Origin: Virgibacillus sp. LDC-1
Lineage (GTDB): Bacteria > Bacillota > Bacilli > Bacillales > Amphibacillaceae
NCBI RefSeq assembly: GCF_030137545.1
Contig: NZ_JARUVL010000008.1
Coordinates: forward strand, 62,001-126,000
Direction: 5' to 3'
DNA: 64,000 bases
Part shown: positions 10,216-17,994 of the stretch, one piece after another
How the letters are laid out: each line of letters begins with the position of its first letter
Numbering within the stretch: the stretch's first letter is position 1
The notes under the pieces: generated by a model
Seen by the model: the letters and a program-made list of their open reading frames with translations, nothing else
Told to the model about the DNA's origin: nothing
Database searches by the model: none
Made by a program: the position numbers and the translations under genes

Positions 10216-11031
10216 ATGGATAAAAAAATTGTATTTATTGGTGCAGGTTCGATGGCAGAGGCGATTATTGCTGGAATATTAAAAAGCAAATTTGTCTCAG
10301 CAGATTCGATCAATGTGATAAATAAAAGCAATCAAGATAGGGTTGCACGTCTTGAACAACGATATCATGTTCAATATCCGGAAAATAAAAGAGCGGTTAT
10401 TGAAGCAGCAGATATTGTCGTTCTATCAACAAAACCTTATGACATCGAAACTGCGGTAGAGTCCGTTCGTTCTTATTTACATGAGGATCAATTAATTGTT
10501 TCTGTTATTGCAGGGATATCAACAGATTATATTGGAGAGCTCATTGATAAGCAGATACCTATTGTAAGAGCAATGCCAAATACATCTGCTGCTATTGGTC
10601 AATCGGCTACAGCTATCTCAGCTGGAAAATTCGCTACAGCGGCACAGCTTCAATTGACGAAGGCATTATTCGATACGATTGGTTTAACGGTGACGGTCGA
10701 AGAAGCGAATATGCATACGGTAACAAGTATTTCTGGGAGTGGTCCTGCATATATTTATTACCTCGTAGAAGCGATGGAAAAAGCAGCAATCGATGCAGGC
10801 TTAGAACCACTTATCGCAAAGCAATTAATTAGCCAAACAGTGTTAGGTGCAGGAGAAATGCTAAAAGCATCAACTGAGCCAGCAGCAGAGCTTCGTAAGA
10901 AAATTACCAGTAAAAGAGGAACAACCGAAGCAGGTATCGAAGTATTAAATAAATGCCAATTTCAAGAAGCGGTTATAGCTTGTGTAGAAAGCGCACGTAA
11001 ACGGTCGATTGCATTAGGAAAGCAAGAATAG
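10216..11031 (+). CDS. proC: Pyrroline-5-carboxylate reductase
   Basis: Catalyses the last step of proline synthesis, reducing pyrroline-5-carboxylate with NAD(P)H. The 271-residue protein begins with a Rossmann fold (IGAGSMAEAI at residues 8-17) and carries the family SISGSGPAYIYYL region and a C-terminal TSKRGTTEAGI motif. I chose ATG 10216, which has an AGGAGGA site; the longer in-frame start at 10177 lies within the end of the T-box terminator region. Control is by the proline T-box directly upstream. No other proline gene is adjacent. The 98-residue zinc-ribbon protein follows 42 bases later and could be cotranscribed. Confidence 0.96.
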   Translation: MDKKIVFIGAGSMAEAIIAGILKSKFVSADSINVINKSNQDRVARLEQRYHVQYPENKRAVIEAADIVVLSTKPYDIETAVESVRSYLHEDQLIVSVIAGISTDYIGELIDKQIPIVRAMPNTSAAIGQSATAISAGKFATAAQLQLTKALFDTIGLTVTVEEANMHTVTSISGSGPAYIYYLVEAMEKAAIDAGLEPLIAKQLISQTVLGAGEMLKASTEPAAELRKKITSKRGTTEAGIEVLNKCQFQEAVIACVESARKRSIALGKQE

Positions 11032-11073
11032 TTTACACTAAAGAAATAGATAAGAGCGAAAGGAGAGAGTGAA

Positions 11074-11370
11074 ATGCCAGTATGCGCCCATTGTGGAAGG
11101 ACATGGAGCTATGGCACGACGTTAAAAAATGCATACCACATAACGAAAACCTGTCCTTTCTGTGGAAGGGAAAATTATGATTCTTCTGCAATTACTCTCG
11201 CAAGTATTTTATATTTTACATTACCAATCGGTATCATATTTATCTTCCAATTATTAGTGGACATGACAATAAAGCAATTTTTCGGATTGCTGCTGTTTTT
11301 AATTGTAGTCATGCTTGGTATATATCCTTTTATTGCAAAACTCAGTAAGGAGCGGGTGCCATATTGGTAA
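11074..11370 (+). CDS. Small zinc-ribbon membrane protein (Cys-x2-Cys, about 20, Cys-x2-Cys type)
   Basis: A 98-residue protein with two CxxC pairs (C4/C7 and C27/C30) separated by 19 residues, matching a small family of predicted zinc ribbons common in Bacillaceae. Two hydrophobic segments follow (about residues 40-62 and 68-88), so it is a membrane protein with a cytosolic or external metal knuckle at its N-terminus. The start has an AAGGAGAG site. It lies 42 bases after proC without an obvious terminator between. Function unknown. Confidence 0.8.
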   Translation: MPVCAHCGRTWSYGTTLKNAYHITKTCPFCGRENYDSSAITLASILYFTLPIGIIFIFQLLVDMTIKQFFGLLLFLIVVMLGIYPFIAKLSKERVPYW

Positions 11371-11377
11371 TAAAAAT

Positions 11378-11407
11378 GGTCTGTCTCCAATGAAGGAGAG
11401 CAGACCA
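11378..11407 (-). terminator. Terminator of the dgk-dck operon
   Basis: On the minus strand a GGTCTGCTCTCC/GGAGACAGACC hairpin is followed by ATTTTTATT. There is no T-run in the plus direction. Confidence 0.75.
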
Positions 11408-11424
11408 AGGCGCTGTTTATGTTT

Positions 11425-12108
11425 TTATTTTACAAGTTCTCTTTTGTTCCAATGTCTAGATTGATGAATAAAATGACCAACTTTTTCTAGAATTGGTTCA
11501 ATGGAACTTTCTGTATCTAAGAGATCGTAGTCAGCAATATTAATTCGTAATATTGGGCATGCATTAAAGTTATTAATCCAATCATCGTACCGCTTGTACA
11601 TTTCTTCCCAATAAGAAATTGGTGTATCTTTTTCCATTTGTCTCCCACGGAGCTTGATACGATCGATTACATCATCAAAGGTTCCTTCTAAATAGATAAG
11701 TAAATCAGGATGTGGGAAGAATGGAGTCATGACCATCGCTTCAAATAAATTTGTATATGTTTCATAATCTGTTGCGGACATTGTCCCATTCTCAAAATGC
11801 ATCTTGGCAAAAATGCCTGTATCTTCATAGATGGAACGGTCTTGAATAAAACCGCCACCATATTCAAATATTTTCTTTTGCTCTTTAAAACGTTCTGCTA
11901 AAAAATAGATTTGTAAATGAAAGCTCCACCGTTCAAAATCAGCATAGAAGTTCTCTAAATAAGGATTTGTATCGACCTTTTCAAAGGATGTTTTGAATTG
12001 CAGTGCATTAGCAAGTGCATTAGTCAGTGTTGATTTACCTACACCAACTGTACCAGCAATGGTAATGACGCTATCGTTCGGGATTTGGTATTTCTCTCGT
12101 AAATTCAT
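11425..12108 (-). CDS. dck: Deoxyadenosine/deoxycytidine kinase
   Basis: Salvages deoxynucleosides by phosphorylating dAdo and dCyd. The 227-residue protein has a P-loop at residues 19-26 (GTVGVGKS), the substrate-site stretch FERWSFHLQIYFLAERF and the DRSIYEDTGIFAK motif. These features place it with B. subtilis Dck rather than Dgk. The neighbouring dgk lies 79 bases upstream on the same strand, and a minus-strand terminator follows, so the two form a salvage operon as in B. subtilis. Confidence 0.95.
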   Translation of the reverse strand: MNLREKYQIPNDSVITIAGTVGVGKSTLTNALANALQFKTSFEKVDTNPYLENFYADFERWSFHLQIYFLAERFKEQKKIFEYGGGFIQDRSIYEDTGIFAKMHFENGTMSATDYETYTNLFEAMVMTPFFPHPDLLIYLEGTFDDVIDRIKLRGRQMEKDTPISYWEEMYKRYDDWINNFNACPILRINIADYDLLDTESSIEPILEKVGHFIHQSRHWNKRELVK

Positions 12109-12187
12109 CGTTCTTCCCCTTTTTTAAAATGATAAAAAACCTGATAGTTTGAGATAGCTTGTTTTATATACGTCAAAAAATTAGAAT

Positions 12188-12832
12188 TTATATTGAAGTC
12201 ACTTTTGAATGCTTCAGATTGTCGTTCACCTGCTGGATAATGTGATCGAGATCATCCTGATGGTTAACGAAATCCAGCTTATCCCCATTAATACGGATGA
12301 CGGGAATGTCGGGATGCATCCGTTCAAATGCATTCATATACGTTTCATAATCCTCAGCAAGCTGCGCGAGATAGGAAGCCTTAATGTTCTTTTCTACATC
12401 TCTCCCACGGAGGCGAATGCGATTAAGTATCGTATCTAAACTGCCGTGCAAATAAATCATCATGTTTGGCACAGGCATATCCTTTGTTAATATATGATAA
12501 ATATCTTCATATTTCTCTAATTTATCTTCCTGCAATGTTCGTTGTGCGAAAATCATGTTTTTAGAAATGTGATAATCTGCGACAACAGGCTTTTGTAAGT
12601 TAAGATATTTTTTTTCTATATCCTCAAGCTGTTTAAAACGATTGCATAAAAAGAACATTTCTGTTTGAAAGCTCCATGCTTCAATATCATCATAAAATTT
12701 ACCGAGAAAAGGGTTCTCTTCCACTATTTCTTTCAGTAAATGAAAGTCAAATTGGACAGAAAGTTTTTTTGCAAGGGATGTTTTCCCGATTCCGATTGGT
12801 CCTTCTATTGCAATAAAAGGAACTCCTGTCAT
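12188..12832 (-). CDS. dgk: Deoxyguanosine kinase
   Basis: Phosphorylates deoxyguanosine for salvage. The 214-residue protein has a P-loop GPIGIGKT at residues 11-18 and the family motifs EAWSFQTEMFFLCNRFKQ and ADYHISKN. The pattern follows B. subtilis Dgk. Its ATG at 12832 has a strong GGAGGAG site. It is the first gene of the dgk-dck pair. Confidence 0.95.
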   Translation of the reverse strand: MTGVPFIAIEGPIGIGKTSLAKKLSVQFDFHLLKEIVEENPFLGKFYDDIEAWSFQTEMFFLCNRFKQLEDIEKKYLNLQKPVVADYHISKNMIFAQRTLQEDKLEKYEDIYHILTKDMPVPNMMIYLHGSLDTILNRIRLRGRDVEKNIKASYLAQLAEDYETYMNAFERMHPDIPVIRINGDKLDFVNHQDDLDHIIQQVNDNLKHSKVTSI

Positions 12833-12930
12833 AGCTACTCCTCCAATCCAAGCATAATACAGATGTTATTTATTTTACCATAAGTGGTCTTGTTAAGGTA
12901 CTCTGTCTTTAGATCTTTAGTCGGAGATGC

Positions 12931-12959
12931 TTTCCAAAAGTGTATGGTTTTTGTATAAT
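12931..12959 (+). promoter_or_regulatory. Promoter of tRNA-Arg
   Basis: TTTCCA (12931-12936, weak), a 17-base spacer and a consensus TATAAT (12954-12959), 20 bases before the tRNA. Confidence 0.55.
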
Positions 12960-12979
12960 ATTAGTTGTCGCATTTGATT

Positions 12980-13052
12980 GCCCCCGTAGCTCAGGGGATA
13001 GAGCATCGGTTTCCTAAACCGTGTGTCGCAGGTTCGAATCCTGCCGGGGGCG
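12980..13052 (+). tRNA. tRNA-Arg (CCU anticodon)
   Basis: A 73-base cloverleaf. The acceptor GCCCCCG pairs with CGGGGGC, the T-loop GGTTCGAATCC is present, and the anticodon loop TTCCTAA gives CCU, reading AGG. The 3' CCA is not encoded. The outermost anticodon-stem pair is a T-T mismatch. It marks the left edge of an accessory gene block. Confidence 0.95.
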
Positions 13053-13068
13053 TATATATAGCATTATA

Positions 13069-13106
13069 AAGAACAAGAGAAATAATTTTTCTCTTGTTCT
13101 TTTTTG
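13069..13106 (+). terminator. Terminator of tRNA-Arg
   Basis: A perfect 14-bp stem (AAGAACAAGAGAAA and complement), 5-base loop, then TTTTT. Confidence 0.9.
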
Positions 13107-13178
13107 TCTTTTATGAATATTTATTTCCTATAATTCGAAAAATAGTATATATTTATAATAATTATAGAAGAGAGAGTG

Positions 13179-13238
13179 ATGGAAATGACAATTAGCTTAC
13201 GATATTTTAAAAATAATAAGGTGCGGATTATGATATAA
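13179..13238 (+). CDS. Possible 19-residue leader peptide
   Basis: An ATG-started frame encodes a 19-residue basic peptide (MEMTISLRYFKNNKVRIMI), preceded by AGAGAGAG, a weak ribosome site. It ends 32 bases before the methyltransferase start. Its last codons lie in a hairpin (GTGCGGA at 13221-13227 with TCCGCAC at 13244-13250). It may be a leader peptide or chance. Confidence 0.25.
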   Translation: MEMTISLRYFKNNKVRIMI

Positions 13239-13270
13239 GTTCTTCCGCACGTAACAATGGAGGAATGAAA

Positions 13271-14026
13271 TTGTTTAGTTATTATGGAAAATTAAGTACG
13301 GAGCTCTACAATCTTACAAAGCCTATTGGATATTCAATAGGTGGAGATATTGAATATTATATGGAAAGATTAAAGGGAACGAATCAAAAGATCCTTGAAG
13401 CTGGAGTTGGATCGGGTAGATTTTTAATTCCTTTACTAGAGCAGGGTTATATGGTTGAAGGGATTGACTATTCTCCTGCTATGCTAAAGTCGTGTCGAGA
13501 GCAATGCGATGAGCGAGGGTTAAATCCCAATCTTTATGAGGGGAATCTTCGACAGTTTGAATTACCTCATAAGTATGAAGTAATTGTCATACCAACGGGA
13601 TCCTTTTGCTTGCTAGAAAGCTTTGAGGATGCTAAGGATGCACTTGATTGTTTTTATAAGCATTTAATTCCAGGTGGACGTGTAATAATTGATTTGATTT
13701 TTCCTGTTGATTGGAAGACCGGAGAAATTTCGACGGTTACATATCCTACATCAAACGAGGAAGGCCTTTTATTGGAGAGCAAGTCTATTGAAATAAATTG
13801 GATAGAACAATATACATTATCTTATTTAAAATATGAGAAATGGCGAAATGGTAAACGAATAGATGCGGAACTACAAAGGTTTTTACTTCGTTGGTATGGT
13901 GTGGAGGAATTCACGCTTTTATTGGAAAAAGTAGGTTTTTCTAATATAACCTGTTCTGCTGAATACTCATATAAAAAGCGTCCTACGAAAGATACACGGA
14001 TTATCACATTTGAAGGTGTGCGGTAG
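13271..14026 (+). CDS. Class I SAM-dependent methyltransferase
   Basis: A 251-residue methyltransferase with the SAM-binding motif I EAGVGSGR at about residues 45-52, an acidic residue in GIDYSPAM after the second strand, and a late PGGRVIIDL motif. The substrate cannot be told from sequence. I prefer the TTG at 13271, seven bases after a GGAGG site; the ATG at 13265 almost touches that site. It is the first gene of the accessory block after tRNA-Arg and has its own terminator. Confidence 0.85.
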   Translation: MFSYYGKLSTELYNLTKPIGYSIGGDIEYYMERLKGTNQKILEAGVGSGRFLIPLLEQGYMVEGIDYSPAMLKSCREQCDERGLNPNLYEGNLRQFELPHKYEVIVIPTGSFCLLESFEDAKDALDCFYKHLIPGGRVIIDLIFPVDWKTGEISTVTYPTSNEEGLLLESKSIEINWIEQYTLSYLKYEKWRNGKRIDAELQRFLLRWYGVEEFTLLLEKVGFSNITCSAEYSYKKRPTKDTRIITFEGVR

Positions 14027-14063
14027 ATAAGATAGATAAATAGAATTAAAGATGTATCGTATA

Positions 14064-14108
14064 ACAGTCTTCTGCAACTTGCAGAGGGCTGTTTTTTTAT
14101 TTGTTTTA
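14064..14108 (+). terminator. Terminator of the methyltransferase gene
   Basis: A hairpin of ACAGTCTTCTGCAA against TGCAGAGGGCTGT with a tight loop, followed by a seven-base T-run. Confidence 0.85.
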
Positions 14109-14308
14109 AATAAACAATACTTCTTTGGTTAAATAAGTATCGCTGTTAACTATACTAACCTATTTCCAGCATGCTAGTTTTTTTTACTTTAATTTGTTCA
14201 TAAAATGTTCTAAAATAGAAATTACTTACCTAAAAGTTTTAATAATTTGTTAATTTAGCTTAATTCAGAAATGTATTCGGTTACAAAAAATATAATTGAG
14301 GTGATAGC

Positions 14309-16030
14309 ATGGACATGCAACGCATACCAGCAAAAAAAGGAAATCATAATCTAGTAAACTATGCAGAAATGCGACAGAATTTTTCATGGGAAGATATAAA
14401 TAAGCACTTTAGCTGGCACAAAACAGGAAAAGTAAATATCGCTTATGAAGCTATTGATCGACATGCCGATAATCCAACTAAAAAAGATCATACTGCATTA
14501 CTTTATACAGCACCAGATCGTGAAGAAAAGATGACATTTGCTGATTTAAAGCGAGAAAGTAATAAGTTTGCAAATGTATTAAAAAAGTATGATGTAAAAA
14601 AAGGAGATCGTGTTTTTCTATTTTTGCCAAGAAGTCCAGAATTCTATGCTGCATTTTTCGGCATTATTAAGCTCGGAGCTATTGCAGGTCCATTATTTGA
14701 AGCATTTATGGAACAGGCAGTACGTGACCGCTTGCAGGATAGTGAGGCGAAGGTATTAATTACAACACCTGAACTTTTAGAACGTGTTCCTGAAGCTGAT
14801 TTACCTCATTTAGAGAAAATCGTGCTCGTAGGTAGTGAGGACCAGAAAACAACTACAGAACAATATATCGATTATCAAACTGAAATGGACGCAGCATCTG
14901 ATACGTTTGACATCGTATGGGTAGATCGGGAGGACGGATTACTCCTGCATTATACATCAGGGTCAACAGGGAAACCAAAGGGAGTATACCATGTTCATAA
15001 TGTCATGATTCAGCAGTATGCAACCGCAGAGTGGGTATTAGATTTAAAGGATGATGACATTTATTGGTGTACCGCAGATCCTGGCTGGGTAACAGGTACG
15101 AGCTATGGCATATTCGCACCATGGTTAAAAGGGGTAACGAATGTTGTTCGCGGTGGGCGATTTACACCAGAATCCTGGTATGAAACATTAGAGAAAAATC
15201 AGGTTTCCGTTTGGTATACTGCACCAACTGCTTTACGTAAAATGGTAAGTGCAGGCGAAAACTTACCTAGTAATTATGATTTAGCTGCTTTGCGGCATAT
15301 TTTAAGTGTTGGTGAACCGTTGAATCCAGAAGTAATTACATGGGGAATGAAAGCATTTGATTTACGTATTCATGATACGTGGTGGATGACGGAAACAGGT
15401 GCACAATTGATTGTGAATTTACCATCAGAAGAAATTCGCCCGGGATCTATGGGAAAACCGATTCCAGGTGTGGAAGCTTCGATTGTAGACAATGAAGGAA
15501 ATGAAATCCCGCCAAATCAAATGGGGAACCTCGCGATAAAAGCAGGTTGGCCAGCGATGATGCGAGCAGTTTGGAATAACCCTGGTAAATATGAAAGTTA
15601 TTTTCTGAATGGCTGGTATGTATCGGGAGATAGTGCTTATCGAGATGAAGATGGCTATTTCTGGTTTCAAGGACGGCTGGATGATGTCATTAACACCTCT
15701 GGTGAGCGTGTTGGACCATTTGAAGTGGAAAGCAAGCTAATTGAACATCCTGCAGTAGCGGAAGCAGGGGTCATTGGAAAACCCGATCCAGAGCGTGGAG
15801 AAATCATAAAAGCATTTATTACCTTAAATGATGGATATGAAAAGACACCAGCGTTACTGGAAGAAATTCGTCAGTTTGTTAAAACAGGATTAAGTGCGCA
15901 TGCTGCACCACGTGAATTAGAAGTAAAGGATACAATACCTAAAACACGAAGCGGAAAAATTATGCGTCGTTTATTAAAATCGTGGGAGCTTGGATTACCA
16001 ACTGGAGATACATCAACCTTAGAGGAATAA
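14309..16030 (+). CDS. acsA: Acetyl-CoA synthetase (AMP-forming)
   Basis: Activates acetate to acetyl-CoA through acetyl-AMP. The 573-residue protein is close in length and sequence to B. subtilis AcsA. Visible motifs are the P-loop-like HYTSGSTGKPKG, the WWMTETG adenylate motif, WYVSGDSAY and the C-terminal KTRSGKIMRR with catalytic Lys550. That lysine is the site of regulatory acetylation in this family. A GAGGTGATAGC ribosome site precedes the ATG. In B. subtilis acsA lies far from the origin next to acuABC; here it stands alone with its own terminator. The 281-base upstream gap is very AT-rich and I see no clear promoter or catabolite (cre) site there. Confidence 0.96.
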   Translation: MDMQRIPAKKGNHNLVNYAEMRQNFSWEDINKHFSWHKTGKVNIAYEAIDRHADNPTKKDHTALLYTAPDREEKMTFADLKRESNKFANVLKKYDVKKGDRVFLFLPRSPEFYAAFFGIIKLGAIAGPLFEAFMEQAVRDRLQDSEAKVLITTPELLERVPEADLPHLEKIVLVGSEDQKTTTEQYIDYQTEMDAASDTFDIVWVDREDGLLLHYTSGSTGKPKGVYHVHNVMIQQYATAEWVLDLKDDDIYWCTADPGWVTGTSYGIFAPWLKGVTNVVRGGRFTPESWYETLEKNQVSVWYTAPTALRKMVSAGENLPSNYDLAALRHILSVGEPLNPEVITWGMKAFDLRIHDTWWMTETGAQLIVNLPSEEIRPGSMGKPIPGVEASIVDNEGNEIPPNQMGNLAIKAGWPAMMRAVWNNPGKYESYFLNGWYVSGDSAYRDEDGYFWFQGRLDDVINTSGERVGPFEVESKLIEHPAVAEAGVIGKPDPERGEIIKAFITLNDGYEKTPALLEEIRQFVKTGLSAHAAPRELEVKDTIPKTRSGKIMRRLLKSWELGLPTGDTSTLEE

Positions 16031-16097
16031 GAAAAGATGGCTAGATTTAAGGTAGTAGGTACTGTTTCGATGGAAAACGTACAAAAGCATAATTAAT

Positions 16098-16139
16098 AAG
16101 AAAATCCAAATCGATCTGATTTGGATTTTCTTATTTTTG
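16098..16139 (+). terminator. Terminator of acsA
   Basis: A perfect 15-bp stem (AAGAAAATCCAAATC and complement), loop GATCT, then ATTTTT. Confidence 0.9.
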
Positions 16140-16210
16140 AGTAAACTCTTTTGCAACTCCTAATGCTAGGATTTATTATCTATTAATTTCATTAACTATG
16201 AAGAAGAACT

Positions 16211-16549
16211 TTAACTATTTTGGTTGTTTATGCCCCATTCACATAACTGTTCCAAAGCAGGTAATAGCGTTTCCGCTTTATGTGTGAGACTGTATTCAAC
16301 TTTAGGGGGGACTTGAGGATACTCTTTCCGTATAACCATCCCATTTGCTTCTAATTCTTTAAGTTGTGAACTCAACGTTTTAAAGGTAATAACTCCTATT
16401 CTTCTTTTTAACTCATTAAAGCGAACTGGTTGGTTTTCTGCCAAGATGTATATGATAAGCATCTTCCATTTTCCACCAATCACTGACATTGTATAGCCAA
16501 AAGGTGTCTTTTGAATGTTACCTGTTTCTTTATAGTCAGCCATTCCCAT
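16211..16549 (-). CDS. HxlR-family winged-helix regulator
   Basis: A 112-residue protein of the HxlR type: a short N-terminal helix, the conserved GGKWKMLIIYIL helix, RFNELKRRI, recognition-helix region ITFKTLSSQLKELE, and the wing around RKEYPQVPPKVEYSLT. HxlR regulators often respond to thiol stress or aldehydes. There is no cysteine near the N-terminus of the kind used by YodB-like redox sensors. The ATG at 16549 has an AAGGATAG site; longer in-frame starts run backwards through the divergent ridA-like gene. It is divergent from that gene, with a candidate operator between them. Confidence 0.88.
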   Translation of the reverse strand: MGMADYKETGNIQKTPFGYTMSVIGGKWKMLIIYILAENQPVRFNELKRRIGVITFKTLSSQLKELEANGMVIRKEYPQVPPKVEYSLTHKAETLLPALEQLCEWGINNQNS

Positions 16550-16569
16550 ATTCACACTATCCTTTCTGA

Positions 16570-16596
16570 TAGTACATATCAAAAAAGTGCGTACTA
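16570..16596. promoter_or_regulatory. Candidate HxlR operator
   Basis: TAGTAC and its exact reverse complement GTACTA are separated by 15 bases, midway between the divergent hxlR-like and ridA-like genes. The position suits autoregulation and joint control of the neighbour. Confidence 0.5.
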
Positions 16597-16654
16597 TTTT
16601 TAACATTGCGTTTATTTTATACTGAATATACTTTGAAGTAAAGGAGAGAAAAAA

Positions 16655-17038
16655 ATGACGAATGTTAAAACCTACGATCATAATCTTTGGGATCACGGTA
16701 TTACTCAAGGTTACAGTGTTAACGGCATGATCTACATTTCCGGGCAATTTTCCCATGATATGGAAGGTGCGTTTATAGGAGAAGGTGATATCGAAGCACA
16801 GACCCGACAAACCCTTGAAAATCTCGATCGCGTCCTTAAGGAATTTGGTGTTACAAAGACCAATCTCGCTTATTTGGATATTTATCTCACAAATGCGCAA
16901 GAGCATTTTGAACCAGTTCTCAGGCTGTTCAAGGAATATGTGGAACAACATCGACCAGCCGGTAGCCTTATTGGAGTAAATTATTTGGCTTCACCTGAGC
17001 AACTGATTGAAATTCGGGCTGTCGCACATACCGACTGA
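16655..17038 (+). CDS. RidA-family (YjgF/YER057c) protein
   Basis: A 127-residue RidA-fold protein. Family members hydrolyse reactive enamine/imine intermediates or have lost that role. It shows the typical YISGQ, QTRQTLENL and the C-terminal LIEIRAVA strand. The arginine usual in active RidA near RPA is missing the standard context: here it is HRPAGSLIGV. The start has an AAGGAGAG site. It is divergently paired with an HxlR regulator, which suggests inducible control. It is not positioned like B. subtilis yabJ, which would lie after purR and is absent there. Confidence 0.85.
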   Translation: MTNVKTYDHNLWDHGITQGYSVNGMIYISGQFSHDMEGAFIGEGDIEAQTRQTLENLDRVLKEFGVTKTNLAYLDIYLTNAQEHFEPVLRLFKEYVEQHRPAGSLIGVNYLASPEQLIEIRAVAHTD

Positions 17039-17353
17039 ATATACACTATCAAATAAAAGTAAGTATGCCTAGCAAGTTTTTATTAGGAAAACCAACTTGA
17101 TTGAACGAAACCCCAAATAGTGGGCACTTATAAAAAAGGGAACCTATTCGGGGTTTATGTGTTTTTAGAATCATATTGTAGCTACGGATTTAATTATTTC
17201 ATATTTGTATTCTCACTTCCCCATGTTATATAAACACATAAGATATAAGAGTAATCGCTCTTTTTCGTATACGCTCCTCTGGAAGAGTATGTTTAAAAGG
17301 ATATGATTCGGGAACAATTCCTATGTAATATTTCTTGAAGGAGGATGAACATA
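17039..17353. other. 315-base intergenic gap
   Basis: Contains a long-loop inverted repeat (AAACCCCAAATAG at 17108-17120 with CTATTCGGGGTTT at 17144-17156) that may end the ridA-like transcript, then AT-rich sequence and a sigma-B-like promoter near the right end. I see no coding frame with a ribosome site. Confidence 0.6.
17291..17315 (+). promoter_or_regulatory. Sigma-B-like promoter of the PfpI-family gene
   Basis: GTTTAA (17291-17296), a 13-base spacer and GGGAAC (17310-17315), close to the general-stress consensus GTTTAA/GGGWAW. B. subtilis YfkM, a related DJ-1/PfpI protein, is a sigma-B stress protein. Confidence 0.5.
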
Positions 17354-17866
17354 ATGGGTAAAAAAATAGCATGTGTACTAACGGATATGTTTGAGGATGT
17401 AGAATATACCGCGCCCGCTAAGGCTTTCAAGGAAGATGGACATGAAGTAGTGGTCATCGGGAAAGAAACAGGAAAACAAGTTACAGGAAAAAATAAAGAA
17501 GCAACAGTTACGATTGAAAAAGGAATTGCGGATGTTAATCCATCCGATTTTGATGCGTTGTTTATTCCAGGTGGATTCTCGCCTGATCAATTACGCGGGG
17601 ATGATCGGTTTGTATCTTTTACAAAACATTTTATGGATGAGAAGAAGCCTGTTTTTGCAATTTGCCATGGACCACAGTTATTAATTACAGCAAAGACATT
17701 AGAAGGAAGAAAAGCAACGGGCTATAAGTCAATTCAGGTCGATATGGAATATGCAGGTGCTAAGGTTGTAGATGAAGAAGTAGTCGTATGTCAAAATCAA
17801 CTTGTAACAAGTCGTCAGCCAGATGATATTCCTGCGTTCAATCGAGAAGCATTAAATCTATTGTAA
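17354..17866 (+). CDS. DJ-1/PfpI-family protein, general stress type
   Basis: A 170-residue type-1 glutamine-amidotransferase-like protein. The nucleophile elbow AICHGPQ places Cys104-His105, and Glu14 in DMFEDVE matches the conserved acid near the active site. It resembles B. subtilis YfkM and YraA, stress proteins linked to repair of glycated or damaged proteins. ATG 17354 has an AAGGAGG site 7-8 bases upstream; an ATG at 17345 abuts that site. It is the last gene of the accessory block and has its own likely stress promoter. Confidence 0.88.
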   Translation: MGKKIACVLTDMFEDVEYTAPAKAFKEDGHEVVVIGKETGKQVTGKNKEATVTIEKGIADVNPSDFDALFIPGGFSPDQLRGDDRFVSFTKHFMDEKKPVFAICHGPQLLITAKTLEGRKATGYKSIQVDMEYAGAKVVDEEVVVCQNQLVTSRQPDDIPAFNREALNLL

Positions 17867-17937
17867 ACGCCGTTTAGATAGAGTCACTGAAAAAACACTT
17901 TTCAATTTAGATTTCGAATAATATATGAAGTAAAATG

Positions 17938-17967
17938 CCCTTGAAGTTAAACCAAAAACCTCAAGGG
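17938..17967. terminator. Hairpin between PfpI gene and yaaH
   Basis: CCCTTGAAG against CCTCAAGGG with a 12-base loop, between two convergent genes. T-runs are weak. Confidence 0.5.
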
Positions 17968-17994
17968 TACGTTTATGTTTTTCGATATATTTTC

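Noticed and set aside
10031-10282. 83-codon frame inside the proC leader
   Set aside because: It overlaps the T-box core and terminator, has no ribosome site, and the RNA elements explain the sequence.
16550-16951. N-terminal extension of the HxlR gene to a 246-residue product
   Set aside because: The extension is the antisense of the ridA-like gene; the internal ATG at 16549 has a good ribosome site and gives the family length.
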